Part shown: positions 26,033 to 36,079 of the stretch, in pieces
Layout of the letters: the number at the start of each line of letters is the position of its first letter
Position numbering within the stretch: the stretch's first letter is position 1
Source: Emticicia sp. BO119
GTDB lineage: Bacteria; Bacteroidota; Bacteroidia; Cytophagales; Spirosomataceae
Length of the DNA stretch: 64,000 bases
Assembly (NCBI RefSeq): GCF_013912375.1
Contig: NZ_JACETV010000009.1
Location: 124,001 to 188,000 of the forward strand
Reading direction: 5' to 3'
The notes under the pieces: model-generated
Databases searched by the model: none
Told to the model about the DNA's origin: nothing
What the model saw: only the letters and a program-made list of their open reading frames with translations
Made by a program: the position numbers and the translations under genes

Positions 26033-27727
26033 TTAAAATGAAAAATTGACACCTACAAGAAAATTTAAACCTTGTTGCGGATAATATAAAAATCGCTCGT
26101 ACTTTTTCCCAATAATGTTATTTAATTTAACAAAGGCCGTAAACTGTTTACTGAATAAATAGTCGAACTCTGCATTAATATCAATGAAATCTTTGTTGGT
26201 TACTAATTCTTGAGTGGTTGGATTCTTTGCGTATGTTTTCCCATAGTAAAACAAGTCTAAATTTGCCAAAAGTCGATCAGATACAATTAAAGTATTTCCC
26301 CATTTTGCAGTAAAAAGAGGTCGATGGAAAGGCTTTTCAAAACTCCTTCTCTGATAATGATTGAAGTCAGTTTTTATATAAGTTCGCCAGATTTCAGTTG
26401 GTTGATAATTTAACTGAACAACCACATTAAAATATTGCGTTTTCAAACTATCATATAAAATATTAAATTTTGCTGTATCTCCTAAAGCCTCACCAAAATC
26501 AGGTGTATAATTATTAAAATAGTACAAGTTTTTGTAATAACCCATAGCACCTCTTAAATTAAAGCTAAATCCTGAGCCTAAGTCACCTTTTCCTCCCAAA
26601 TAAAACTCCTGACTTTTTTCTGTATTCATTAATCCAACCTGGGCCTTTAAGTAAGGATTTTCATTAAGCATTGACCCTAACGTATTTCTTACAATATCGC
26701 CATCCATCCCGGCAAAAATAAAAAATAAACTTGGCGACTTATACGTCAATTCCAAAGTAGGAAAACCTTTTGTGCTATTAATCTTTTTTATTTCATCAAA
26801 TTCGTTGACCGCTTTATATCCGATACTCGCACCAAAACTATTAAAGTTAAGTTTGAATGAAGGCTTTACTCTAAATAAATTTCTTTTATCTACTTCAATG
26901 TCACTTCTTTGAGTTATAAAAGCCTCTGCATCAACTACTGCAATAAATTTTTCGTTAATTATAGGGAAATAAGCATTAAAACTTGACCCCCAATCTGTTT
27001 CTTGAGCTCCGTAGATATTCTTTAAAGACCTTAAATTTGTCTTCAGGGAGTAATCAACTTTTGGATTTGGTGCTGTATTTTCAAACCCAACATTGAATTG
27101 AACAGTATTTAAGACTTGTCGTATATCTTTTCTCTCTAAATCTTCACGGGGTCTTTGATAACCATAAAAATAATATTGATCTCTATTATAGTTTATTCCT
27201 CCATTTAATTGAAACTTTTGAGCAATATATTTACCAGTTATTTCGGCCTTATTATACATATTTGCTGAGTTTTTATCGTCAACCGGACCACGAACCGTCG
27301 AATTATGATAAGCATGGACTCCAATAATTAGATTGTTTTCCTGATTAGTGTTCAGGAATAATTCACCTAAAATTCTTCCATAATTCCCAGCACCAAGAGT
27401 TATATAATTATTATAACTTTCGGTTTCTTCTTTTTTCTTTCCTCCATCAGGTGAAATGACATTCGGGCTGAACTTTACTTCCTCGATTCCTTTAGGTTTA
27501 CGATCAAAAAAGGTATATTTCATTTCCTTATCTCCATTATTTGATTTTAAAGGAGGAATTTTCTCAAAAACCCGATTTGCTGGAGGAAGTTCGACCTTAC
27601 GATCTTTGGTAATAATAATGTCATCATCCAATTGCGCAAATGATGTAAAAAAGATAAAGTTAAGACCAATAACAAAAGCAAGACTATAATTCGTTTTTAT
27701 ATACTTAATTCGAAATGAAAATTTCAT
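26033..27727 (-). CDS. Outer-membrane beta-barrel protein (TonB-receptor-like)
   Basis: Protein of 564 residues with a signal peptide ending at SFAQ (about residue 32). A short linker is followed by about 20 amphipathic strands with aromatic girdles (YITLGAGNYGRILGELFLNT, NLIIGVHAYHNSTVRG, LNFLVGVNFSF). The last residue is Phe after alternating hydrophobic residues, as expected for insertion by BamA. I see no N-terminal plug domain, so it is a barrel only, or a reduced TonB-dependent receptor. Its substrate is unknown. It starts 55 bases after the large TPR gene and ends 14 bases before the frame of the HU/SPOR gene, so the three are probably one operon. Confidence 0.8.
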   Translation of the reverse strand: MKFSFRIKYIKTNYSLAFVIGLNFIFFTSFAQLDDDIIITKDRKVELPPANRVFEKIPPLKSNNGDKEMKYTFFDRKPKGIEEVKFSPNVISPDGGKKKEETESYNNYITLGAGNYGRILGELFLNTNQENNLIIGVHAYHNSTVRGPVDDKNSANMYNKAEITGKYIAQKFQLNGGINYNRDQYYFYGYQRPREDLERKDIRQVLNTVQFNVGFENTAPNPKVDYSLKTNLRSLKNIYGAQETDWGSSFNAYFPIINEKFIAVVDAEAFITQRSDIEVDKRNLFRVKPSFKLNFNSFGASIGYKAVNEFDEIKKINSTKGFPTLELTYKSPSLFFIFAGMDGDIVRNTLGSMLNENPYLKAQVGLMNTEKSQEFYLGGKGDLGSGFSFNLRGAMGYYKNLYYFNNYTPDFGEALGDTAKFNILYDSLKTQYFNVVVQLNYQPTEIWRTYIKTDFNHYQRRSFEKPFHRPLFTAKWGNTLIVSDRLLANLDLFYYGKTYAKNPTTQELVTNKDFIDINAEFDYLFSKQFTAFVKLNNIIGKKYERFLYYPQQGLNFLVGVNFSF

Positions 27728-27781
27728 AGGGGAATACTTTAAATTGTTCAGAAAAATAATTAGAAAAGCATAATCATTGAA

Positions 27782-30700
27782 TTACTCTTTATTTTCAATT
27801 TCCTTCATTTTTTTCTTAGCTACATCAACTGTTTCAGGAGTTTCTGAGTTTTCAATAATTGATTTCAAAGTGGCTTTTGCCATAAAATAGTCGCTTAGGG
27901 CAACATAATTATCTGCAATAAGAATAAACCCTTTTTCATACCAATACAAAAAATCAGAAAATTCAGAGGCCAGTTCCTGTATAGTTTTAATAGACTCTTT
28001 ATATTTCTTTTGACGATATTGCATTTCTCCGATATAATACTTTGCTTCTGCCCCGTTAATATCTTTGGCCATGGCAATTGTTTTCTTAAATTCTTCTTCA
28101 GCCCTGCCAAAATCATTTTTTGCCATATAAGCTTTTCCAATGTATAATTGTGCTTTATTTGAAGCTCCCATTATGATATCTCCACCATTGTTAATGATTT
28201 CTCTGGAATAAACAATTACAGAATCCTGATTTCCTGAATAAAAGTAAGCTTCAGAAAGACCCTGCCATGCTGTTATAATATCACGTTTATTGGCTGATGA
28301 AATAATTACAGCTCTATAATTAGAGATGGCATTTTTATAATTTTTTACAGAAGTTTCTATACTTGCTGCCCTTAAAGCCGACTTTGTAACAAAGCCTGTC
28401 CGATTATCATTGATTACCTGATTATAGTACTTTAAAGCATTCATATTATCTTTCAGGATATAGTATGAGTCTGCTAAATAATACTTTGCTTCATACATAT
28501 TCGAGCTTCTGGGATAATTATTGATAAATTTTAATAGAGATGCCACTGCATTACTATACTTCTCATTTAAGTATAGATTCTTAGCAGATTCATATTCAAG
28601 GTTTTCGACTGAACCGTTTTGTGGATTAGTCTTTTTGTATTCATCAACAATTGCTGTGAAATCTTCAGGACGACCTAAAATATTGAGTGTTTGTTGCAGA
28701 CCTAAGAGTGCATTTTCAGCAACATCTGTTTTTCCGTATCGTATTACAATAACTTTATAATCATTTAACGCAGCTTCATAATTCTTTAAGTTACTATATG
28801 CTAGAGCTCTTTTGAGCAAAGCTTGTGGAATAAGGCCACTTTTTGGGCGCTCTCTTACCATTTTGCTCAATAAACTTACTGCACTCTGATAATTTCCTTT
28901 ATCCAACTCCAAGGTGGCATTCTGAAACCATGCATCATCAACCAATCGAGAATTAGGATACTGGGTTCCAATTCGATCAAATATTTGCAAGGCTTCCTGA
29001 TTTCTACCTAAAAAGGTCAATGTCAATGCCTTCTGGTACATCGCATAGTCTTTCTCAGTTCTGTTTTCTTTAATGGCTAAATCATAGTATTTCAAGGCTT
29101 CATCATAATTCTTAATGGCAAGATTACAGTCTCCGATTCGGACAATTGCATCTTCAAAATTCTGGCGATTAGATTCATCCTTACGTACCTTAATAAACTC
29201 TTTAAAATAATTAGCGGCTTGTTTATAATCTTTACTATTATAGTTTAAATACCCCAATGCATATTTACTTTTTTGTTTCAAAGTTTCAGGTGCATTACTG
29301 TTGATAATATCTTTATAATAACTGCTTACTTCCGGGAGCTTGGCGGCATAAGCAGCTTCTGCCTTCCAAAATGTTGCATTTTGTTTTAATTCATTGTCAA
29401 TAGGTTGTAAAAGTGATTTATCAAAATACTGAATAGCCTTTGTATAATTTTCTGCATTGAAGTCTAACACTCCCTGGTTATAGGCAAGCTTCTGGTATGC
29501 AGCATTTAGCTTAGGAGATTTCTTCGTTAAGCCCTCAATATAAGCAATGGCTTGCGAGTAATTATTTGCATCAAACATGACATCACTCATTACTTCACTG
29601 GCCTCGTCTTCATATTTACCACCAGGGTAAGTTTTCAGGTAATTTTCCAATTCTGTAATTCCTTGTTGACTATTACCAAGGTCGATTGCTACTTTTGCAT
29701 GGTTAAATTGCGCCTCCTCTTGAATTATTTTATCAAATGTGCCAGCTTTAGCTCTTTCAAATGCTGCAGAAGCAGCACTTAAATCATTAGCTTTTAAGGA
29801 GGAGATTCCCAAATAATAGGCCGCTTGCTGACCTAATTCATTATTTTGCCCTGCAATTTTTTTAAAGTTTTCTATAGCCTTTTCGTAATGCTCAGTTTTA
29901 TACAGGCTGTAAGCATGTCTAAAAGTAACCTGATTAGAGACAGCTCCTTTTCTAAAGGTTCTGAATTTATCGTAATATTTGGCAGCATTGGTAAAATCGT
30001 CTCTAAAATAACATACTTCTGCGGTAACCAAACACATATCATCTATCTTCCTTCCATTTGGTTTCTCAATGATGGGTTCTGTATAGGCCAACAATTCTTC
30101 ATACCTTTTCTCAACATACAGAATATTGGCAATCCAGTTTGGAATCTCAGTTTTATAGGGTGAAACACTTTCAACTTTCTTTAAGTCAGATAATGCAGCA
30201 TCATAATTTGCATTTTTAAAATTAATAACTCCAGAATAATAATAAGAATGAATAGAGTAATCTGAGGCGATGCTTTTTACCTCATTAAATAAAGGTAATG
30301 CTTTTGAGTAATTATTGGTTTGATAGTAAGAAATGGCTAACTTATACTTGTATTCTAAGGCTGCAGTGGAAGTTGAATTGACATTAACTGCTTTTTCAAG
30401 ATATTGAATTGCCCTATTGTAATCGCCTTCGTTATAAAAGTAATTCCCCAAATCACCATAAATAACCTTTGCTTTAGGATGATCAGAATGATTAACTACA
30501 AATCTTTCGATTTCAATATCAGCATCAGGAGCTTTAACATATAATCCGGCCAAGGCTGCATAATATTCAGCATTTGTTAAATTAAACTCATTTGCATTTA
30601 ATGATTGCTGGGTGGATTTAATATAATGACGAAGTTCCTCACGCGAAGGAGCATATACTTTTTTCTGAAAAAGCTCTATACCTTTATGGTAATAAGATTC

Positions 30701-30793
30701 AGGGTCGGTATAAGCAATTGTGTTTTGGGCGTAAGTATGAAAGCCCATATTTAGCAAGCTCGAGACGGTTGTAATTATTATCGTCTTTTTCAT
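27782..30793 (-). CDS. Large periplasmic tetratricopeptide repeat protein
   Basis: The frame opens at 30811, but the ATG at 30793 begins a signal peptide (MKKTIIITTVSSLLNMGFHTYAQ), giving 1003 residues. Nearly all the rest is TPR units, more than 20 in number (YYHKGIELFQKKVYAPSRE, GDYNRAIQYLEKAVNVNS, NYDEALKYYDLAIKENR, KYKESIKTIQELASEF). There is no lipobox Cys after the signal, so it should be soluble in the periplasm. It resembles the large TPR proteins (often annotated YbgF/CpoB-like) that stand beside a beta-barrel gene in many Bacteroidota, and may scaffold an outer-membrane complex. First gene of the envelope cluster. Confidence 0.85.
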   Translation of the reverse strand: MKKTIIITTVSSLLNMGFHTYAQNTIAYTDPESYYHKGIELFQKKVYAPSREELRHYIKSTQQSLNANEFNLTNAEYYAALAGLYVKAPDADIEIERFVVNHSDHPKAKVIYGDLGNYFYNEGDYNRAIQYLEKAVNVNSTSTAALEYKYKLAISYYQTNNYSKALPLFNEVKSIASDYSIHSYYYSGVINFKNANYDAALSDLKKVESVSPYKTEIPNWIANILYVEKRYEELLAYTEPIIEKPNGRKIDDMCLVTAEVCYFRDDFTNAAKYYDKFRTFRKGAVSNQVTFRHAYSLYKTEHYEKAIENFKKIAGQNNELGQQAAYYLGISSLKANDLSAASAAFERAKAGTFDKIIQEEAQFNHAKVAIDLGNSQQGITELENYLKTYPGGKYEDEASEVMSDVMFDANNYSQAIAYIEGLTKKSPKLNAAYQKLAYNQGVLDFNAENYTKAIQYFDKSLLQPIDNELKQNATFWKAEAAYAAKLPEVSSYYKDIINSNAPETLKQKSKYALGYLNYNSKDYKQAANYFKEFIKVRKDESNRQNFEDAIVRIGDCNLAIKNYDEALKYYDLAIKENRTEKDYAMYQKALTLTFLGRNQEALQIFDRIGTQYPNSRLVDDAWFQNATLELDKGNYQSAVSLLSKMVRERPKSGLIPQALLKRALAYSNLKNYEAALNDYKVIVIRYGKTDVAENALLGLQQTLNILGRPEDFTAIVDEYKKTNPQNGSVENLEYESAKNLYLNEKYSNAVASLLKFINNYPRSSNMYEAKYYLADSYYILKDNMNALKYYNQVINDNRTGFVTKSALRAASIETSVKNYKNAISNYRAVIISSANKRDIITAWQGLSEAYFYSGNQDSVIVYSREIINNGGDIIMGASNKAQLYIGKAYMAKNDFGRAEEEFKKTIAMAKDINGAEAKYYIGEMQYRQKKYKESIKTIQELASEFSDFLYWYEKGFILIADNYVALSDYFMAKATLKSIIENSETPETVDVAKKKMKEIENKE

Positions 30794-31064
30794 AGGGTCT
30801 GAGATCCCCAACCCCGTGGGGAGATATTTTTTATAGGAGTCAATATTTGGGGTTAGTAATATTGATTATAAAAGCACTTAAGCCACTTTGAATCAAAGGT
30901 AGCTATTGATAATAAAAATAAACAATCTAAAAGATAAAACTTTGAATCAAAGAGAATGCCATTTTTGGTAAAGAAGAAAAAATGAAGTAATTTCAAGCAA
31001 AAAACGTTTGTTTGAAAAAAAAATTGTTTCAAATCATCAACAATTCACTTAACCCATTAACAAA

Positions 31065-32870
31065 ATGATAAAAAAATCATTTCTCTTCTTTTTTCTGTTT
31101 ATACTTCTTTCGTTTTCTGTTTTAAAAGGCCAGACTACAAACATTATTTACCAACTTTCGATGAATGAACCTTCAACTCATTACTTTGAGATTGAAATGA
31201 CATTAAGTAATGTTTTAAAAATAAAAGATCTAACTCAGAAAGCCTATGTAGATTTTAAAATGCCTGTTTGGACACCTGGATCTTATCTTGTACGAGAATA
31301 TGCAAAAAACGTAGAAAGCTTCGAGTCATCAGCCGGGGGTAAAAAAGTTAAGTCTGAAAAAGTGAATAAAAATACATGGCGGGTGCATTCAAATGGAGCA
31401 AATGAGATAAAAATAAAATATAAAGTTTATGCCTATGAATTAAGTGTCCGAACAAGTTTTCTGGACGATACTCATGGTTATCTGAATGGAGCCTCAATTT
31501 TTATGTATGTACCTCAGTTAAAAAAATATTCATCAAAAGTTAGAATTAACCCATTTAAAGGCTGGAATTCTATTTCAACAGGCTTGAAGAAGGTAGAAGA
31601 CGCTGAAAATACATTTTATGCATCAAATTATGATATTATTGTTGATAGCCCAATTGAAATTGGTACGCATAAGGTTTTGAATTTTGAAATTCAGAACATT
31701 CCTCATGCAATTGCGATGTATAGCAACGGGCCCTTAGAGTACAATGAGGATAAACTAATAGAGGCTTACAAAAAAGTTACTCAAGCGGCATCAACAGTAG
31801 TCGGAGAGCACCCCTGCAAAGACTATACGTTTATTATTCATCATTTGCCTGGTATTGGTGGTGGGCTTGAACACCTTAATTCTACTACTTGTCAAACCTC
31901 CCCATTAGCTTATAATACTGAGGCAAGTTTCAAAAGCTTCATGGGGTTGATTGCACATGAATATTTTCACCTTTGGAATGTAAAAAGAATCAGACCTATC
32001 GCACTCGGGCCCTTTGATTATGAGAACGAAAATTATACTCATATGCTTTGGGTTGCTGAAGGATTCACCTCCTTTTTCCAGGAAAATATCTTATTACGAG
32101 CAGGTATTATTACACCAGAAGAATATAAAAATAAAGTTGCAGCCTCTATAAGTGGTATTGAAAACCAACCAGGTCAGAAAGTACAATCGGTTGCTGAAGC
32201 CAGTTGGGATGCCTGGATTAAATACTATCGACCAAACGAGAACTCTCAGAATAGTACAATTTCATATTACAATAAAGGTGGAGTGATTGGTAGTCTGATA
32301 AATTTATTTATTATTGGTGAAACAAAAGGCAAAAAAACTTTAGATGACGTTTTTAAACTCTTATGGGAAGATTATTATAAAAAACAAGGACGAGGCTACA
32401 AAGATGAAGAATTTCAAGCAGCTTGCGAAAAAATAGCCGGAAAAAGCATGGAGGATTTCTTTCAAAAATATATTTGGAGTACTGATGCTATTGATTATGA
32501 TACTTATTTTAATTATGTAGGTATAAAGGTAATAAAGGAATATGATACTAAAACGCCCTTTTTAGGAGCAAATGTACAAAACAATAAGATTACTTTTGTT
32601 TTGAGAGGCGCATCTGCTTATTCTGGAGGTTTAAATGTAAATGATGAAATATTAGAAATTGATGGAAATAGGTACCCTGTTAGCAGTACCTTTTTTTCTG
32701 ACAAACAGGTTGGTGACACTGTTAATATTAAGGTAAAAAGATTTGGCAGAGAATTTAATTATGACGTAAAACTGATGGCAAATCCATCTACAAGAATTAA
32801 GTTAGAGAGGGTAGAAAATCCTACTTCCGAACAAGAAAATCTTTATAAAAAGTGGCTTTTTATAAAATAG
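31065..32870 (+). CDS. M61 family metallopeptidase with PDZ domain
   Basis: Protein of 601 residues with a signal peptide (MIKKSFLFFFLFILLSFSVLKGQ). The N-terminal beta domain of M61 enzymes covers about 25-220. The zinc site is HEYFH (298-302) in LIAHEYFHLWNVKRIRP, with the third ligand probably E332 in WVAEGFTSFF, as in gluzincins. A C-terminal PDZ domain (about 490-580; ITFVLRGASAYSGGLNVNDEILEIDG) follows. M61 enzymes are aminopeptidases with preference for Gly or Ala. The product is exported, to the periplasm or beyond. It is divergent from the TPR gene and shares a bidirectional terminator with the next - strand gene. Confidence 0.9.
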   Translation: MIKKSFLFFFLFILLSFSVLKGQTTNIIYQLSMNEPSTHYFEIEMTLSNVLKIKDLTQKAYVDFKMPVWTPGSYLVREYAKNVESFESSAGGKKVKSEKVNKNTWRVHSNGANEIKIKYKVYAYELSVRTSFLDDTHGYLNGASIFMYVPQLKKYSSKVRINPFKGWNSISTGLKKVEDAENTFYASNYDIIVDSPIEIGTHKVLNFEIQNIPHAIAMYSNGPLEYNEDKLIEAYKKVTQAASTVVGEHPCKDYTFIIHHLPGIGGGLEHLNSTTCQTSPLAYNTEASFKSFMGLIAHEYFHLWNVKRIRPIALGPFDYENENYTHMLWVAEGFTSFFQENILLRAGIITPEEYKNKVAASISGIENQPGQKVQSVAEASWDAWIKYYRPNENSQNSTISYYNKGGVIGSLINLFIIGETKGKKTLDDVFKLLWEDYYKKQGRGYKDEEFQAACEKIAGKSMEDFFQKYIWSTDAIDYDTYFNYVGIKVIKEYDTKTPFLGANVQNNKITFVLRGASAYSGGLNVNDEILEIDGNRYPVSSTFFSDKQVGDTVNIKVKRFGREFNYDVKLMANPSTRIKLERVENPTSEQENLYKKWLFIK

Positions 32871-32900
32871 GCGTCGGGAAAATTATTAAAAAAGTACAAA

Positions 32901-32937
32901 TTAACAATAGCCGCAAAAGTTTTGCGGCTATTGTTAA
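32901..32937. terminator. Bidirectional terminator, 18-bp perfect stem
   Basis: Arms 32901-32918 and 32920-32937 (TTAACAATAGCCGCAAAA) pair perfectly around one central base. It separates the convergent M61 gene and the 80-residue gene. Confidence 0.85.
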
Positions 32938-32939
32938 TT

Positions 32940-33182
32940 TTAATCAACCGAATCTAAAATTAAATCGAAATCTTCTGACATTTCTTTAAAGCGCTTCATT
33001 ACTTTTTCCATAAAGCTGTCACCAAGCATTTCCTCAATTTCATCTTCTCCCGAAACATCATATTCATTCACTTTATAAGTCTGCTCATACATACCAGCCT
33101 CAAACTTTATGATAAATTTATTGTTCCAGGCATAAAGTGAAGCTTTGCAGTAGGTGTTGGGTATTTCTTTTATAAATTTCAT
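32940..33182 (-). CDS. Small conserved protein of unknown function
   Basis: A longer frame opens at 33287, but the ATG at 33182 is preferred: it yields a compact 80-residue protein (MKFIKEIPNTYCKASLYAWNNKFIIKFEAGMYEQTYKVNEYDVSGEDEIEE). The extra upstream residues look like translated promoter DNA. The pattern is alternating strands followed by an acidic helix (MLGDSFMEKVMKRFKEMSEDFDLILDS). Short proteins of this kind are widespread in Bacteroidota without known role. It has no signal peptide or membrane segment. It is divergent from the TPR lipoprotein gene, with 92 bases between the starts. Confidence 0.65.
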   Translation of the reverse strand: MKFIKEIPNTYCKASLYAWNNKFIIKFEAGMYEQTYKVNEYDVSGEDEIEEMLGDSFMEKVMKRFKEMSEDFDLILDSVD

Positions 33183-33274
33183 TGTTATTTTGAAGTTTGC
33201 GATTTCTGATACAATTTTACACAAGATTTGTCGATTCAAAAAACAAATCAATAAAAACATATTAAACAAAAAGA

Positions 33275-34309
33275 ATGAATTATACATATAATACTTTTAT
33301 TAAATTTATTACATTTATCATTTTTTTACTTTTGGTTTCTTGCAAAAGAGAAAAAAAAGATTCCGAGTTATTTTTTGTTCAAGGTAATGTAGCTTATAAA
33401 AAAGGTGACTATGAAAAAGCTGTTCAGTACTTCTCAGAAGCTATTCAAAAAACTCCATCATTTGCCGACGCCTATAATAATCGTGGATCTGCCAGATTAG
33501 CTTTAGGTGATACCGATAAAGCCATTGAAGATTTTGAGAAAGCAGTTTCATTAGATAATGATTTTGTCTTAGCAAAGTACAATTTAGGCGATGCACTTTC
33601 AATTACTTCGAGACTTGATGAATCTCTTCATTTATTAAAATCTATTGAAAAGAAATATCAAGACTCGTCATTCTATTTTGTTACATTGAGCAATATTTAT
33701 TTACAAAAGAATAATTTTTCTGAAGCAAATCAGGTTTTGCAAAAGTCTTTATCTCTCAATCAACGAAACGATAAAGCTCTTACAAATCTCGGTTTTTTAC
33801 AATATCAATTAAAGGAATACCAACAAGCAAAAGTAAACTTTGAAAAAGCTATATCGATAAATCCGAAGCAACATTTTGCTTTAAATAACTTGAGTCTGGT
33901 TTATGCATATGGAGGTAATTTTCAGAAAGCAATTGAATTAGTAGACAGAGCTATCGAACTACACAAAAATCTCGTTTACGAAAATAATAAAGGATTTTAT
34001 CTGCTCAATACAGGGAATTTAACTGAAGGTAAAAAACTAATAAATAAAACATTGGAAGAAAATAATAGTAATGCGTGGGCAATCAGAAACCTCGGAGTAT
34101 ATGAAATGTTAAAGAAAAACCCTAAACAGGCGATTATACTTCTGGAAAAGGCTGACAAACTTAATCCAGATGTCGAATTACTAAACTATTATTTGGGTGA
34201 AGCCTACTTTTCTACTGGCAATAAACTGAAAGCTTGTCATTACTGGGAAATTGGATCACAACTGAAAGAGGAAAATTCAATAAAAAAATTAAGAGAAGTC
34301 TGCAAATAG
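33275..34309 (+). CDS. Tetratricopeptide repeat lipoprotein
   Basis: Protein of 344 residues. The N-terminus has a hydrophobic segment ending in a lipobox (LLLVSC, Cys at about 23), so it should be lipid-anchored. The rest consists of about eight TPR units (GNVAYKKGDYEKAVQYFSEAIQKTPSFADAYNNRGSARLALGDTDKAIEDFEKAVSLD and further copies). It likely binds partner proteins at the outer or inner membrane; the partner is unknown. The gene overlaps the convergent menD by 21 bases at the 3' end, with no room for a terminator between them. Confidence 0.85.
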   Translation: MNYTYNTFIKFITFIIFLLLVSCKREKKDSELFFVQGNVAYKKGDYEKAVQYFSEAIQKTPSFADAYNNRGSARLALGDTDKAIEDFEKAVSLDNDFVLAKYNLGDALSITSRLDESLHLLKSIEKKYQDSSFYFVTLSNIYLQKNNFSEANQVLQKSLSLNQRNDKALTNLGFLQYQLKEYQQAKVNFEKAISINPKQHFALNNLSLVYAYGGNFQKAIELVDRAIELHKNLVYENNKGFYLLNTGNLTEGKKLINKTLEENNSNAWAIRNLGVYEMLKKNPKQAIILLEKADKLNPDVELLNYYLGEAYFSTGNKLKACHYWEIGSQLKEENSIKKLREVCK

Positions 34310-36016
34310 CTTTTTATAATCTCTGAAAACTTCTGCGCTGATTTCGCCATCAACAATAATTTCTAAAAGCTTGGCTTTAGAACTTATTTTGAAAAAATGA
34401 ACAAGCACTTTTTCTATTTCTTCGTTATTTGTTGCCAGGGCATATTCTATACCTGCATCATTACAGGTGTTTTTTGCATTAAACCTCTGTTCCGTAACGA
34501 AGTAATCATTTAACTCAATTTGCTTGTTTGGCCCATCAATTATTCTGAAAATATTTCCACCATGATTATTCAACAAAACGATTCTCAGATTAGCCGGCAA
34601 ATAAACATTCCAAAACGCGTTTCTATCATAAAAAAAAGAAACATCACCAATTAAGCAAATTACTAACTGAGTAGTTGATAGCGCATTTCCGACAGCAGAG
34701 CTTAAAATCCCATCTATACCACTGGTCCCTCTATTAGCAAAAACCTGAATATTTTGGTCATCTGACAATCCTATGAGATTTGCATATCTGACTGGCATAC
34801 TATTACCAAGATGAAATATCGAATTCTCAGGCAGTTTTTCTATTAGTTTTTTGACAGTTTTAAATTCAGAATAAGACGGATTTAATAAAAAATTAGACAA
34901 TTTTAATCGAGTTCTATGATTTGCGTCTTGCCATAATCTAAAATATTCGCTATTATCATCTTCATTATCACCTTCTTTAAAGTTCATTATATCTAAATCA
35001 CTAAATAATGTCTCAAAGAAATACTGGTCTGAAACTTCTATTTTATGTGTTAAAGTCTGAAATGGGTCTATTAATTCAGGATTTTCCTGTATGTGAAAGT
35101 GATAATTGGGTTTATAATTACGAATAAATTGTTTTAAATTTTTAGATATAATGGATTTACCACAAGTAATAATTAAATCTGGACTCATGGTCTCTAAAAA
35201 AGTCTCATTCTTTGATGAAAGGAAAATATCATGAGCTGAAATAACGTTTATGAAATTAACGTTTGAAATAATATCACTCAATACAGGGACATTAAACTCA
35301 TCTGAAATATTTCTCAATATTTCAGATAGCTTATTATTTTGTTGTTGCCCAACGATAATAAGTTTTTTTTCACAACCTCGCCAGATTTCATAGAATCCTT
35401 CAAAAAAAAGATTAGATACTCTTTTTGAAGTAAAAACGCTTTCAATGATCCGAACCCTATTTTCAAATTTTATCTCCTCATGCGCAAGTGGATAAAATGG
35501 CTCACGAATTGGAATATTAATATGGACAGGACCTTTTGGAAATGCCTGAGTAAGATTTATTGCTTCGTTGATAATTCTTTCTATTTGCCAGACAGAATCA
35601 TTATGTTTATAATCTGATGGCAGAGTATAGCTCTGCTTAACATGCTTACCGAAAATATTTTCCTGGTAAATTGTCTGTCCATCATACTGATTAATCCATT
35701 CCGGAGGTCGGTCAGCTGTTAAAACTAATAAAGGAATTTCCTGAAAAAAAGCTTCAGCCACAGCTGGTGCTAAATTATATGCAGCTGTTCCTGATGTACA
35801 TACTAATGAAACAGTTTCGTCAGTCATTTGAGCGATCCCTAATCCGATAAATCCTGCTGAACGTTCATCACTGATACTATAGGTTTTAATATCAGGATGC
35901 CGAGCCATTGAGATTGTAATTGCTGCACTTCTCGATCCAGGACAAAGAATTGCGGTTTTAACATTTTTCCTGGCGCATATTTCAGCAATATTAAGAATAG
36001 GTTGTAATATAGCCAT
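34289..36016 (-). CDS. menD: SEPHCHC synthase MenD
   Basis: MenD joins isochorismate and 2-oxoglutarate with thiamine diphosphate in menaquinone synthesis. The protein has 575 residues from the ATG at 36016; a TTG at 36028 lies inside the preceding terminator and is rejected. Motifs: ILCPGSRSAAITISMARH near the N-terminus, CTSGTAAYNLAPAVAEAFFQEIPLLVLTADRPPEW, and the cofactor motif GDVSFFYDRNAFWNVYLPANLRIVLLNNHGGNIFRI. Length is normal. No other men gene is visible. It follows rpoD and its hairpin on the same strand, and overlaps the convergent TPR lipoprotein gene by 21 bases. Confidence 0.94.
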   Translation of the reverse strand: MAILQPILNIAEICARKNVKTAILCPGSRSAAITISMARHPDIKTYSISDERSAGFIGLGIAQMTDETVSLVCTSGTAAYNLAPAVAEAFFQEIPLLVLTADRPPEWINQYDGQTIYQENIFGKHVKQSYTLPSDYKHNDSVWQIERIINEAINLTQAFPKGPVHINIPIREPFYPLAHEEIKFENRVRIIESVFTSKRVSNLFFEGFYEIWRGCEKKLIIVGQQQNNKLSEILRNISDEFNVPVLSDIISNVNFINVISAHDIFLSSKNETFLETMSPDLIITCGKSIISKNLKQFIRNYKPNYHFHIQENPELIDPFQTLTHKIEVSDQYFFETLFSDLDIMNFKEGDNEDDNSEYFRLWQDANHRTRLKLSNFLLNPSYSEFKTVKKLIEKLPENSIFHLGNSMPVRYANLIGLSDDQNIQVFANRGTSGIDGILSSAVGNALSTTQLVICLIGDVSFFYDRNAFWNVYLPANLRIVLLNNHGGNIFRIIDGPNKQIELNDYFVTEQRFNAKNTCNDAGIEYALATNNEEIEKVLVHFFKISSKAKLLEIIVDGEISAEVFRDYKKLFADFS

Positions 36017-36031
36017 TTGAGTGTACAAAAA

Positions 36032-36052
36032 AAGGCACGAAATTCGTACCTT
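36032..36052 (-). terminator. Terminator of rpoD
   Basis: A 9-bp stem with one wobble (36032-36040 with 36044-36052, AAGGCACGA) and 3-nt loop is followed on the - strand by TTTTTTTG. It lies 27 bases after the rpoD stop, just before menD. Confidence 0.75.
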
Positions 36053-36079
36053 TTAAATTTATTTTGTCATTATAAAATT

